From the NCBI RefSeq assembly GCF_025562755.1, contig NZ_CP103300.1, forward strand, positions 310,001 through 374,000: a stretch of 64,000 bases of DNA, in the 5' to 3' direction. This DNA is from Endozoicomonas euniceicola. GTDB taxonomy: Bacteria; Pseudomonadota; Gammaproteobacteria; Pseudomonadales; Endozoicomonadaceae. Made by a program: the position numbers and the translations under genes. Within the stretch, counting starts at the first letter, position 1, and each line of letters starts with the position of its first letter. Of this stretch, positions 51,724 through 60,434 are shown piece by piece. Below the pieces are notes generated by a model. The model saw nothing but the letters and a program-made list of their open reading frames with translations, was not told where the DNA came from and made no database searches.

Positions 51724-52446
51724 TCACTCTTGCTGACAGGAGGCATCCTCCGTTGATATACCCCAAAGGTCATACGGGTCAACTTCGTCGGGAACACCAT
51801 AATCGACACTGCTGACGCTCTCACCGGTTGCTGAGGTCACTGTCGTCAATGTAGCCGAAGGCGTATAAGTCACCTCAACATGAGCACTCCCCATTTGAGA
51901 CGCTACGTCACTGATAGTCTTCGTATGGCTGGAAGACGTTATAGTCAGAGTCGTTCCCGTAACCACCCCTGAAGGCTCGACCTGCGAATGTACAGCAGTT
52001 GAACGTACACTCCCACTGGCCTGGTCAGGGTGTCGACTTAGTTTGTGTGAATTAGCACCGTCTAAACGATTGAATGTTTTACCGCATACATCACATTTAT
52101 AAGGCCGTTCAGCTGAATGTATTCGTTCATGTCTGACAAGAGAATCTTTCCGGGAGAAATTCGCCCCACAAATTCCGCATTCATGAGGGCGCTGTTGAGC
52201 ATGGGTATTCAGATGCCTTTTAAGTTGTTGCTTTGTTCTGAAATCCCTTTGACATATGTTACACACATGATCCCTGGCACCGGTATGAATGAGCATATGA
52301 CGCGAGAGAGATCCGGGAACGGAAAACTTCCTACCACAGACGTCACACCCAAAAGGCTGTTCACCGGTGTGGACTCGTATGTGATTAGACAGCACCGTTG
52401 AAGACTGAAAAACCCGGTCACAGTGAGGGCATTGATGAATAGGCAT
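51724..52446 (-). CDS. Five-finger C2H2 zinc-finger protein, copy 1
   Basis: The 240-residue protein has five consecutive classical C2H2 fingers at 28-residue spacing: Cys/Cys/His/His at 6/9/22/26, 34/37/50/54, 62/65/78/82, 90/93/106/110 and 118/121/134/139. Linkers are TGEQPF, TGARDH, AQQRPH and SAERPY, close to the eukaryotic TGEKPY. Hydrophobic core Phe and Leu are in place. Inferred recognition positions (-1,2,3,6) are S,T,V,N; V,G,S,R; T,Q,Q,R; R,D,S,R; R,D,G,S. After residue 140 comes a Ser/Thr-rich tail ending in an acidic DPYDLWGISTED. AAGGAG eight bases before ATG 52444-52446 shows a proper bacterial translation start. This is not the bacterial Ros/MucR type. The function is unknown; DNA binding is very likely, and host nuclear action is possible. 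Confidence 0.9.
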   Translation of the reverse strand: MPIHQCPHCDRVFQSSTVLSNHIRVHTGEQPFGCDVCGRKFSVPGSLSRHMLIHTGARDHVCNICQRDFRTKQQLKRHLNTHAQQRPHECGICGANFSRKDSLVRHERIHSAERPYKCDVCGKTFNRLDGANSHKLSRHPDQASGSVRSTAVHSQVEPSGVVTGTTLTITSSSHTKTISDVASQMGSAHVEVTYTPSATLTTVTSATGESVSSVDYGVPDEVDPYDLWGISTEDASCQQE

Positions 52447-53499
52447 ATCAGCTTCTCCTTGAATGATACATTGGGTATCAGGAAAGAAAGCCTGTGGCGA
52501 AGGTTATAGACAAGCTGGCAGAAAATCACAAGCGAAAGCTGCTTGTGCATGGGCGATCTCATTTGGCCCGGGCAATAAAACTGCCCCCAACATCCGACCT
52601 CTATGGTGCCCCCCCACTCTTGCTGACTGGAAGTGCCCTAAATTGATATATCCCAAAGGTCATCCGGGTCAACTTCGCCGGGAACACCATAATCGACACT
52701 GCTGACGCTCTCACCGGTTGCTGAGGTCACTGTCATCAATGTAGCCGAAGGCGTATAAGTCACCTCAACATGAGCACTCCCCATTTGAGACGTTACGTCA
52801 CTGATAGTCATCGTATGGCTGGAAGACGTTGTTATAGTCAGAGTCGATGTCGTAACCACCCCTGAAGGCTCGACCTGCGAACGTACATTAATTGAACGCC
52901 CACTCCCACTGGCCTGGTCAGGGTGTTCTCTTTGCCCGTGTACCTTAAGAGTGGATGGACGTTTGAATGATTTACCGCATACATCACATTCATAAGGCCG
53001 TTCATCTGTATGATTTCGTTCATGGACTTTAAGATTATAAGCCTCGGTGAAAGCCTTTCCACAAGTTTCGCATTTATAATCACGCTTATTATTACTATGA
53101 GTTACCAGATGCCTCTTAAGGTGCGATTTCCTGCTAAAGTCCTTTTGACATATTTCACACACATGCTTCCGTTCGCCGGTATGAATGAGCATATGATTCG
53201 TTAAAGTTGCTTTGTGGGCAAACCTATGACCACAAACCCCACACGCAAAAGGCTTTACACCAGTGTGGCCTCGCTGGTGTCTTTTCAGTTCCGACGGGCT
53301 CCCACAAATCCGGTCACATTGAGGGCATTGATAATTAGGCATATCAGCTTCTCCTTGAATGATACATTGGGTATCAGGAAAGAAAGCCTGTGGCGAAGGT
53401 TATAGACAAGCTGGCAGAAAATCACAAGCGAAAGCTGCTTGTGCATGGGCGATCTCATTTGGCCCGGGGCAATAAAACTGCCCTAAAATCTGGCCTCTG
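51725..53499. repeat. Tandem direct duplication carrying the two zinc-finger genes
   Basis: Two units of about 880 bp, 51725-52603 and 52615-53499, follow each other in the same orientation. Both start CACTCTTGCTGAC and end in GCAATAAAACTGCCC...CTCT. The 3' coding part (tail) and the 5' flank, including the start and ribosome-binding site, are nearly identical; the finger-coding middle is clearly more divergent. Confidence 0.88.
52638..53342 (-). CDS. Five-finger C2H2 zinc-finger protein, copy 2
   Basis: The 234-residue paralogue of copy 1 has fingers with Cys/Cys/His/His at 6/9/22/26, 34/37/50/54, 62/65/78/82, 91/94/107/111 and 119/122/135/140. Linkers include TGVKPF, TGERKH and TDERPY. Finger 1 has Cys at the usual core Phe position (RICGSPSEL). 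Inferred recognition positions (-1,2,3,6) are S,S,E,R; H,A,T,N; R,S,H,R; E,Y,N,V; R,S,T,V, different from copy 1 in every finger. The tail (HVEVTYTPSATLMTVTSATG, then EVDPDDLWDISI) is almost the same as in copy 1. The same AAGGAG-8 bp-ATG start is present. It lies 191 bp upstream of copy 1 in transcription order, so each gene probably has its own copy of the same promoter. Confidence 0.9.
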   Translation of the reverse strand: MPNYQCPQCDRICGSPSELKRHQRGHTGVKPFACGVCGHRFAHKATLTNHMLIHTGERKHVCEICQKDFSRKSHLKRHLVTHSNNKRDYKCETCGKAFTEAYNLKVHERNHTDERPYECDVCGKSFKRPSTLKVHGQREHPDQASGSGRSINVRSQVEPSGVVTTSTLTITTSSSHTMTISDVTSQMGSAHVEVTYTPSATLMTVTSATGESVSSVDYGVPGEVDPDDLWDISI

Positions 53500-53832
53500 C
53501 AACCTGATTGTCGGCGATGGCATCAAACCGTGAGCATAATACTATCGCCCTTTACAAAATTCAGGCTGCGACTGGTGGCCAGAACCCGATTGCACCCATG
53601 GCTGTCAATGCACCCAATCAGGACGGCAGGGAAAAATCCAGCGCCAGAACAAACGAATAATGGCGTTGGCATGTGAAGGTCATATGGAGTAGTTAATTGA
53701 CCTCCGTCATAGCCGGAGATTTGCCTGTGTTAATTAGCACTCCTGATGATATGGAATAGTCTAACCTTTTTCCTTCAACAATAGATAAGCACTATAAAAA
53801 TACTCGATCCCGGGGTTGAAGAGGAAAGGTTC

Positions 53833-54753
53833 ATGATAATAGACAGACGAAATTTTGGTATTTTTCTATTTTTAATTACTTTGTTGTTTCTAACAGTTAC
53901 TCCAGAGGGTAATGCTTATGTTAACTCTTATTCAGTCAGTGATTCGACTGTCTTAGTTAATACAACAGATACCGATAATACAACCTATGAATACCCTGCT
54001 CGATATATTGTGGCGCCTAACGGAGTCCAGCTCAAAGGTTTTTATTTAGACTCTGAAGCCGGCTTTACCATAGGGAAGCCTCTAAAAATATCATTGTCGA
54101 AAAAGCATCATGATAAGGAGCCCAACACCGCCTTAGAGTCTGTTATTAAGCGATTGGGAGAAGTGACTGAAAGCATCATCACTAAGCGCCCCATTCCAAA
54201 CCTGATATTAGATTTTAACTCGTCGGGTCGACATATTAATTGGATTTTCATGACAAGCTATATTTTTCAGGACACCCATATTAATGCATATAATCTAATC
54301 AGTTCATCACACCTTCGGCCTTCGGAGCACGGAGAGTTTCGCTTCAATGGTGATAAGCACTATTTAGGATACTTTTGGATAATGTTTTACCCCGATTCAA
54401 CCATACTCTGGGCTGATTTAGTTGTTGTATATCTTGATCAGGACGTTTACCTGCTTATCCATAACAAAGGCTTCGAATTTCTTGACCTTAAGGGTTTCAG
54501 CAAATTCATAGAAGTGACTCTAAAGGCGGGACGTTCATGGCAAACTGCAACCCTGAAAAACACACTAAGTCAATACGTTTATTACTTACTCCAATCCTCA
54601 CTGTTATACGATACCTCTATCTCAAAAATCATTTCCTTTAAGATACTCGGCGGCCTTTCTGCTGGCCTTGCTGGCATTTATGGGATGAGTCTGCTTTACA
54701 AGGACTCCCTGGCAGGCTTTATTACTAACCGAAAGTTTAAAAAAGGCAGATGA
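53833..54753 (+). CDS. Secreted protein of unknown function
   Basis: It encodes 306 residues from ATG 53833, with AGGAAAGG just upstream. The signal peptide is RRNFGIFLFLITLLFLTVTP (about 5-24). The mature part is beta-rich with aromatic residues (YLGYFWIMFYPDSTILWADL), and a hydrophobic Gly/Ala/Leu segment near the end (ILGGLSAGLAGIYGMSLLY) could insert in a membrane, followed by a basic tail KFKKGR. No family was recognised. It is transcribed opposite to the zinc-finger genes and belongs to the same insertion between tatD and pilZ. The 490 bp before it (53343-53832) contain the duplicated zinc-finger 5' flank and no other gene. Confidence 0.55.
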   Translation: MIIDRRNFGIFLFLITLLFLTVTPEGNAYVNSYSVSDSTVLVNTTDTDNTTYEYPARYIVAPNGVQLKGFYLDSEAGFTIGKPLKISLSKKHHDKEPNTALESVIKRLGEVTESIITKRPIPNLILDFNSSGRHINWIFMTSYIFQDTHINAYNLISSSHLRPSEHGEFRFNGDKHYLGYFWIMFYPDSTILWADLVVVYLDQDVYLLIHNKGFEFLDLKGFSKFIEVTLKAGRSWQTATLKNTLSQYVYYLLQSSLLYDTSISKIISFKILGGLSAGLAGIYGMSLLYKDSLAGFITNRKFKKGR

Positions 54754-54915
54754 AAAAACTAAAGCTGAAAATTATAACGAAGAGGATCGTCACCTCAGCT
54801 CTCTGGATATCAGTCTAGACGAAAGCCATTGTAAAAAAGTTTGTGGATATAAAATACAGGCTCAATGCACACAAAAAGGCAAGGCTCTGAATATTCCTAA
54901 TCGCACAAGAAACTC

Positions 54916-54998
54916 CTAATGGTTGATTACAACTCTATTTTGAACTGCTGACCTTCAATGGGTTTGATGCAACCCTAACGGACGAGTTCAACCATTAG
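54916..54998. repeat. Spaced perfect inverted repeat
   Basis: CTAATGGTTGA (54916-54926) and TCAACCATTAG (54988-54998) are exact 11-bp inverted repeats separated by 61 bases, in the gap between the secreted-protein gene and pilZ. No gene is visible in 54754-55078. Confidence 0.45.
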
Positions 54999-55078
54999 CT
55001 GGATTTGTGATCAGTTAGCGAAGTAACGTAAGTCACAACCAAATGAGAGCATCCTGTACTTATACTTTCTATTGGGTT

Positions 55079-55429
55079 TTACATCGTGCTGTTAGGTCGA
55101 TCAGATTGCAACGACCCTGTCAGGTAAGTTTCAATTTTGGAGCGGACAGCATCGGTAGGATCGGTAAACTGAACACCAATCCCCGCTTCCCGTCCGCCCT
55201 GAGCGCCGATGGGTGTCACCCAGATGACTTTTCCCGAAACCGGAATTTTCTCCGACTCATCCATCAGCGTCAGCCGGATAAACACCTCATCACCCAACTG
55301 GTATGAGCGGGACGTCGGTATAAACAGACCACCTCCTGAGATATACGGCATATAGGAGGCATAGAGCGAGGAAGAATCCTTAATGGTCAGGGATAAAATA
55401 CCTGACATTCCAGCTTTTCCACGATTCAT
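55079..55429 (-). CDS. pilZ: PilZ-domain protein
   Basis: The 116-residue protein consists of one PilZ domain: GILSLTIKDSSSLYASYMPY, ISGGGLFIPTSRSYQLGDEV, FIRLTLMDESEKIPVSGKVI, WVTPIGAQGGREAGIGVQF. It lacks the N-terminal RxxxR motif of c-di-GMP binders, as does the type IV pilus PilZ of Pseudomonas, which is encoded in the same place after holB. It therefore probably works in pilus assembly with PilB/FimX-like partners rather than binding c-di-GMP directly. It is 34 bp downstream of holB in the same operon. Confidence 0.9.
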   Translation of the reverse strand: MNRGKAGMSGILSLTIKDSSSLYASYMPYISGGGLFIPTSRSYQLGDEVFIRLTLMDESEKIPVSGKVIWVTPIGAQGGREAGIGVQFTDPTDAVRSKIETYLTGSLQSDRPNSTM

Positions 55430-55463
55430 GATACCCTTCCCTCTCTTTTATTGTTCTTTTCGC

Positions 55464-56462
55464 TCAGACGACTAAATCAAGATATCGGCAAAACACCCCT
55501 TCCATCAACATCTGCGCATTCAGGTTGCCTCCCTCCAACAGGGATTGGCGCTGTTTTATCAGCCAGTCCCGAGCCTCCAGTATCTGTCTTGAAGGCGATT
55601 TACCGGCAATATAACCCAGCATTTTGAGCAAATCCTGATTACGCAACCCACTGGCATCACTGCCTGCAAGACTCACTTTAACCGCATCATCCAGCCAGCT
55701 CCCCAGCCAGCTGAGGGTCAGCACCAGATCATCCCCCTGCCATTCTTTAGCCAGCTCCACAGGGGAGTGCTCGCCTTTTAACAGACCCTTAACCCCTTTG
55801 ATCAAATCCTGTCGTTTATCCAGCACACCCTGTTCCGCAAACCGCCTTGCCTCCAGCGGCGCCCCTCCGACCAGATCCAGCAAGGTTCCGGACGAAATAC
55901 TTTCATCCAGATACTGAGCCAGCCAGTTCAGGGCTGAGACGCGATCAGGGCAGGGAAACATCAACTGCTGACAACGACTGCGAATGGTGGGCAGCATATC
56001 ACCGGCACGAGCACTGACCAGCAGGAACAGAGTATTTTCCCCAGGCTCCTCCAGGCACTTCAGCAGAGCATTGGCAGCATTAATATTCATAGCTTCAGCC
56101 GGATTCATGATGATCACTCTCCGCCCCCCCTGCTGCGCCGTTTTATGGGCAAACTCGTTTAACCTGCGGATTTTATCAATACGAATCGGCCTGCCCGGCT
56201 CATCCGGCTCGACAATCGTAATATCAGGGTGAGTACCTGCTTTCAGCAATTCACACTCTTTACAGTGACCGCAGTGCTGAAACGGTGTTGGTGACTTGCA
56301 TAACAGGTAAGCTGCCAGCGCCCTGGCAAACTGGAACTTGCCCACACCCGGCATTCCCCGCATCAGGTAAGCATGGGCCAGCGTGTCACGCTGGCTACGG
56401 GTAATCATTTGCCGCCACAGATCATCTTGCCAGGGCAAAGGGTTCCAGCTATCGGTCATCAA
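55464..56462 (-). CDS. holB: DNA polymerase III delta' subunit
   Basis: This clamp-loader subunit has 332 residues (E. coli 334). It shows the modified P-loop RGMPGVGKFQFARALAAYLL, a zinc-binding module HCGHCKECELLKAGTHPD preceded by LLCKSP, the segment NAANALLKCLEEPGENTLFL and the SRC motif TIRSRCQQLMFPC. The start overlaps the tmk stop by 4 bases (ATGA), consistent with coupled expression as in E. coli. Confidence 0.95.
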   Translation of the reverse strand: MMTDSWNPLPWQDDLWRQMITRSQRDTLAHAYLMRGMPGVGKFQFARALAAYLLCKSPTPFQHCGHCKECELLKAGTHPDITIVEPDEPGRPIRIDKIRRLNEFAHKTAQQGGRRVIIMNPAEAMNINAANALLKCLEEPGENTLFLLVSARAGDMLPTIRSRCQQLMFPCPDRVSALNWLAQYLDESISSGTLLDLVGGAPLEARRFAEQGVLDKRQDLIKGVKGLLKGEHSPVELAKEWQGDDLVLTLSWLGSWLDDAVKVSLAGSDASGLRNQDLLKMLGYIAGKSPSRQILEARDWLIKQRQSLLEGGNLNAQMLMEGVFCRYLDLVV

Positions 56463-57112
56463 CGATCTCCCAGGCGACGCTCCAGCGTCGAAATCAACTG
56501 AGCTTTCACCACTTCCAGCGGTTGCCCGGCATCAATCACCTCAAACTGCTCCGGAAACTGGCGGGCTCGTTCCAGATAGGTATTGCGCACACGATTAAAG
56601 AAGTCCATGGCTTCCTGTTCAATACGATCCAGCTTACCGCCCTGCTTTAAGGCACGATTACGAGCCCGGGTCAAACCAACTTCCGGCTCAACATCCAATA
56701 ATATTGTCATATCCGGACGACACTCACCCTGCACCAGGGTTTCAAGGGTAGCAATCTGCTGCACATCCAGCTGTCGACCACCGCCCTGGTAGGCAAAGGT
56801 TGCATCGGTAAAACGGTCACACAGCACCACCTGCCCACGCTTCAGAGCCGGTTCAATATTATGGAACAGGTTCTGGGAACGGGCGGCAAACATCAACAGC
56901 AGTTCGGTAATATCTGCAACCGCCTCATCGCCATGATCCAGCAGCAGGCTGCGCAGATTCTCAGCCATTGGCGTGCCGCCCGGTTCACGGGTTTCAGTAA
57001 AGTCAATGCCGCGACTGCCCAGCCACTGCTTAATCACATTCACCGCTGTGGTTTTACCTGCACCTTCGCAACCTTCAATGGTCAGAAAAAATCCTGTGTT
57101 GGCTGATGCCAT
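56459..57112 (-). CDS. tmk: Thymidylate kinase
   Basis: The enzyme phosphorylates dTMP to dTDP. The 217 residues include P-loop FFLTIEGCEGAGKTTAVNVI, the TMP-binding TREPGGTPMAENLRSLLLD, VVLCDRFTDATFAYQGGGRQ and the lid RNRALKQGGKLDRIEQE. The length matches bacterial Tmk. It overlaps mltG by one base. Confidence 0.96.
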   Translation of the reverse strand: MASANTGFFLTIEGCEGAGKTTAVNVIKQWLGSRGIDFTETREPGGTPMAENLRSLLLDHGDEAVADITELLLMFAARSQNLFHNIEPALKRGQVVLCDRFTDATFAYQGGGRQLDVQQIATLETLVQGECRPDMTILLDVEPEVGLTRARNRALKQGGKLDRIEQEAMDFFNRVRNTYLERARQFPEQFEVIDAGQPLEVVKAQLISTLERRLGDR

Positions 57113-58158
57113 TACTGTGCCTCCAGAGTCGAACGATAATCCTCTCTGCGTTCGACTATTTGATACTTTCGCACGGCGCGATTATGTTCCGCCAGTGTTT
57201 CTGAAAAATGGTGCGTTCCGTCACCCCTGGCAACGAAATAGAGCGCTTTACCGCCTTTCGGATTGAGCGCGGCATTGATCGCCTCCCGCCCCACAAGAGC
57301 AATAGGCGTCGGTGGCAAACCATGTCGTGTATAAGTGTTATAGGGCGTATCTTCACGCAGCATGCGACGACTCAAACGTCCCTGATAACGATCACCCATG
57401 CCATAAATCACGGTAGGATCAGTCTGCAGGCGCATGCGCTTACCCAGACGACGAACAAAGACACCGGAAATTTCCGGACGCTCCCATCCGGCACCGGTTT
57501 CCTTCTCAATCAGCGACGCCATGATTAGCGCCTCATAAGGGGTTTTATAAGGTAGCTTCTTGCTTCTGACTTCCCACTCTTCGGCCAGCACACTGCTCAT
57601 ACGAGCATTCGCCCGACGCAGCACCGACTCAACCGTATCCCCGGCCTGAAAAAAGTAAGTATCCGGATAAAACTGTCCTTCCGGATTACCTTCAATACCC
57701 AGCTCTGCCAGCAACCGCTGAAAAGCGTCTCCGTCCAGAGGTTGTGACAACTTTTCATGTTCGTTCAATACCTGCAACGCTTCACCAAGCGTAGAACCTT
57801 CAACCAGTACCACGTCGTAATAACGCACATCGCCGCTGACAAACATCTGCAACAGCTCATGTTTATTGATACTGCCGGGAATCAGGTAGTCTCCGGCGTG
57901 AATGCCACCGGCCACATTATCATCGATACGTGCCAGCAGGCGTATCACCTGCGGGTACTCAAGCCAGCCAGCATCAGACAGACGGCTGGCAACGCGAATC
58001 AGAGAATCACCGGGACGAATGGTAAACTCCAGCACCTCCTCCGGATTCTCCCTTAAAGGCTGTTCGGCGTACCAGTTCAGGCCCACCCAGGCCAGCCCCG
58101 CCAGCAACACCAGTGTAAAAAACCCGCTGAAGATTCCCAGCAGCAACTTCTTAACCAT
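57112..58158 (-). CDS. mltG: Endolytic murein transglycosylase MltG
   Basis: This inner-membrane enzyme cleaves nascent glycan strands. The 348 residues have an N-terminal membrane helix (LLLGIFSGFFTLVLLAGLAW), a LysM-like part (FTIRPGDSLIRVASRLSDAG) and the YceG catalytic domain with GQFYPDTYFFQAG, ALIMASLIEKETG (catalytic Glu in IEKE), LQTDPTVIYGMG and NTYTRHGLPPTPIALVGREA. It overlaps pabC by 8 bases; the gene order is as in E. coli. Confidence 0.95.
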   Translation of the reverse strand: MVKKLLLGIFSGFFTLVLLAGLAWVGLNWYAEQPLRENPEEVLEFTIRPGDSLIRVASRLSDAGWLEYPQVIRLLARIDDNVAGGIHAGDYLIPGSINKHELLQMFVSGDVRYYDVVLVEGSTLGEALQVLNEHEKLSQPLDGDAFQRLLAELGIEGNPEGQFYPDTYFFQAGDTVESVLRRANARMSSVLAEEWEVRSKKLPYKTPYEALIMASLIEKETGAGWERPEISGVFVRRLGKRMRLQTDPTVIYGMGDRYQGRLSRRMLREDTPYNTYTRHGLPPTPIALVGREAINAALNPKGGKALYFVARGDGTHHFSETLAEHNRAVRKYQIVERREDYRSTLEAQ

Positions 58159-58975
58159 TCAATACTTCCAGAACACGATCCCTGACGGTCGCCGTGACCA
58201 CACCCACCGGCCAGCTGATATGCCGGTAGCGGGCAACAGGCCAGACACCGTTAACACTGTTACAGACAAACACTTCATCAGCATTCAGCAGGGTCTGCTC
58301 ATCCAGTTCCTGAACAACAACCGGTACTCCCCACCCAGATGCCTGACGCAAAATAAATTCACGACAAATGCCGCTTACCCCGCACCGATTCAGTGCCGGA
58401 GTGTATAGCGTACCATTTTTAACCAGAAACAGGTTGGTCATTGTCCCTTCAACCGGCAGACCATCCAGATCCAGCATTAACCCTTCCTGGAACTCCGAAC
58501 CGTCCCATTCGGCCCTTGCCAGTACATTTTCCAGACGATTCAGGTGCTTCATTCCAGCCAGACTATTGTGTCCAAGGCGGGTTGAGCAGGGATACAGGGT
58601 GATTCCGGCATTACGATTGCTTTCCGGATGCTTCGGCAGAGCATGAAAGGAAAGAATTCGTCTTGCCCCGGAACAACCAGCCGGATTATAACCTCGCCCG
58701 CCACTGCCACGGGTGATCAACACCTTTAAGACCCCGCCAGATGCCGATTGCAGCGACAGGAAAGTTGCCACTTCCTCCATCAGCCACTCAATATCAAGCG
58801 TTATAGCCAGTCGATTCAAACCTTTTGCCAGTCTCTGCCAATGAAACTCTGCCAACGTAGGGCGACGCTTTACAATCCGAATCGTTTCGAACAGCCCATC
58901 CCCATAAGCCAGCCCCCGGTCAGTCGCCGGTACACTACTGACAGGCTCACCATCCACCCAGATATCCGTTTTCAT
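58151..58975 (-). CDS. pabC: 4-amino-4-deoxychorismate lyase
   Basis: This PLP fold-IV enzyme makes p-aminobenzoate for folate. The ATG at 58973-58975 gives MKTDIWVDGEPVSSVPATDR, 274 residues (E. coli 269); an in-frame TTG four codons earlier has no better ribosome site. Motifs: RGLAYGDGLFETIRIV, GMKHLNRLENVLAR (catalytic Lys in the K-x-LNR motif), LMLDLDGLPVEGTMTNLFLV and GVSGICREFIL. It directly follows fabF in the operon. Confidence 0.93.
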   Translation of the reverse strand: MKTDIWVDGEPVSSVPATDRGLAYGDGLFETIRIVKRRPTLAEFHWQRLAKGLNRLAITLDIEWLMEEVATFLSLQSASGGVLKVLITRGSGGRGYNPAGCSGARRILSFHALPKHPESNRNAGITLYPCSTRLGHNSLAGMKHLNRLENVLARAEWDGSEFQEGLMLDLDGLPVEGTMTNLFLVKNGTLYTPALNRCGVSGICREFILRQASGWGVPVVVQELDEQTLLNADEVFVCNSVNGVWPVARYRHISWPVGVVTATVRDRVLEVLNG

Positions 58976-58983
58976 CCGCAAAA

Positions 58984-60237
58984 TCAATCCAACCGGGAAA
59001 ACGCCAGAGTAACATTAGTGCCGCCAAACCCGAATGAGTTGGTCAGCACATGCTCAGCCTGAATTTTACGGAATGTATCCGGCACATAATCGAGGTCACA
59101 CTCCTGGTCAGGATTCACCAGATTAATGGTGGGTGGTGCCAGCTGTTCCTGCAAAGACTTGATGGCAAAAACTGCTTCCAGAGAACCGGCAGCGCCGAGC
59201 AGGTGACCGGTCATCGACTTGGTAGAACTAACCGCCAGCTTATGAGCATGAGCACCAAACACTTTATGTATCGCCCTGGTTTCAGCAATATCTCCCACAG
59301 GCGTTGAAGTGCCATGGGCATTAATATACGACACCTGTTCAGGTTTCAGGCCCGCATCTTCAAGAGCCGACTGCATAGCCCTGGCGGCACCACGACCACC
59401 TTCAGGTGGAGACGTCATGTGATGGGCATCGCCACTCATACCGACGCCACTGAGTTCAGCATAAATAGTGGCACCACGACGAACCGCATGTTCATACTCT
59501 TCCAGTACCACGACAGCTGCACCATCGCCCAACACAAAACCATCCCGGTCTTTATCCCAGGGACGACTGGCCAGCTCAGGCTCATTATTTCGGCTCGACA
59601 ATGCCCGGGCTGCGGCAAAACCAGTCATTCCCAGCGCGGAAGAACCTTTTTCCGTACCGCCAGCCACCATCACGTCGGCATCGCCGTAAGCTATCGCTCT
59701 GGCTGCCAGCCCAATGGAATGACTGCCACTGGCACAGGCTGTCGAAGTAGCGAAGTTAGGTCCCTGAAGGTTGTAGGTCATGGAGAGCCAGCCCGCAGCC
59801 ATATTAATAATGGCGGCCGGAATAAAAAACGGAGATATACGACGAGGTCCGCTTTTCTGCAGGGTATTGTAATTATTTTCAATCGTTGTCAGACCACCAA
59901 TTCCAGAACCAATAGCCACGCCATAGCGATGGGCGTTGCCCCCGGTAATCAGGCCTTCTGCATCCAACCCGGCATCTTTGATGGCTTCAATGCCAGCAAC
60001 CATACCGTACTGTATAAAAACGTCCATTTTGCGGGCATCTTTGGGATTCATATAATCCCCGGCCTTAAAGTTTTTCACCGTTCCGCAGATTTTGACGCTG
60101 TAATTTTCAGCATCCAGGTGCTCAATAGTATGAATACCACTCTGTCCCGCCAACACCGACTGCCAGCTATGAGCCACCCCTATACCCACTGGGCACAAAG
60201 TACCAAGACCAGTAACAACGACCCTTCTGTGTGACAA
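58984..60237 (-). CDS. fabF: 3-oxoacyl-[acyl-carrier-protein] synthase II
   Basis: The elongation condensing enzyme has 417 residues starting at TTG 60235-60237, which stands six bases from GGGAGG and gives SHRRVVVTGLGTLCPVG, the usual FabF start; an earlier TTG touches the ribosome site. The catalytic triad is Cys in FATSTACASGSHSIGLAARA, His in YINAHGTSTPVGD and His in STKSMTGHLLGAAGSLEAVF. A 294-bp gap to acpP, unusually wide for this operon, contains an acpP terminator and MITE copy C, so fabF-pabC-mltG-tmk-holB probably depends on read-through or a separate promoter. Confidence 0.96.
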   Translation of the reverse strand: MSHRRVVVTGLGTLCPVGIGVAHSWQSVLAGQSGIHTIEHLDAENYSVKICGTVKNFKAGDYMNPKDARKMDVFIQYGMVAGIEAIKDAGLDAEGLITGGNAHRYGVAIGSGIGGLTTIENNYNTLQKSGPRRISPFFIPAAIINMAAGWLSMTYNLQGPNFATSTACASGSHSIGLAARAIAYGDADVMVAGGTEKGSSALGMTGFAAARALSSRNNEPELASRPWDKDRDGFVLGDGAAVVVLEEYEHAVRRGATIYAELSGVGMSGDAHHMTSPPEGGRGAARAMQSALEDAGLKPEQVSYINAHGTSTPVGDIAETRAIHKVFGAHAHKLAVSSTKSMTGHLLGAAGSLEAVFAIKSLQEQLAPPTINLVNPDQECDLDYVPDTFRKIQAEHVLTNSFGFGGTNVTLAFSRLD

Positions 60238-60319
60238 GAGCAACCTCCCGGAAATGCTTTTTTTTCGAACTCGTTACGATAATGTTTCGCCTGGTGCAGC
60301 AACCAATGACCAACACTAA

Positions 60320-60434
60320 GGGAAGCAGCAGAACATAATATACCGCTGTTGGCTGTTGGCTGTTGGCGGTTGGCTGTATGAGCAGCTAATAGCCAAAAGC
60401 CAACAGCCCGGTAAGTTATTGAATGCTGCGCCCC
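60320..60434. mobile_element. Palindromic MITE-like element, copy C (115 bp)
   Basis: Ends GGGAAGCAGCA...TGCTGCGCCCC as in copies A and B, four internal heptamers (CTGTTGG x3, CGGTTGG), TAA duplication on both sides (60317-60319, 60435-60437). It sits inside the essential fatty-acid cluster between acpP and fabF, 82 bases upstream of the fabF start. Confidence 0.85.

Noticed and set aside
51724..53342. Zinc-finger genes as host-DNA contamination of the assembly
   Set aside because: They carry strong Shine-Dalgarno sites, lack introns, and are embedded among bacterial genes on both sides; the duplicated flanks do not look eukaryotic. Read mapping would settle it.
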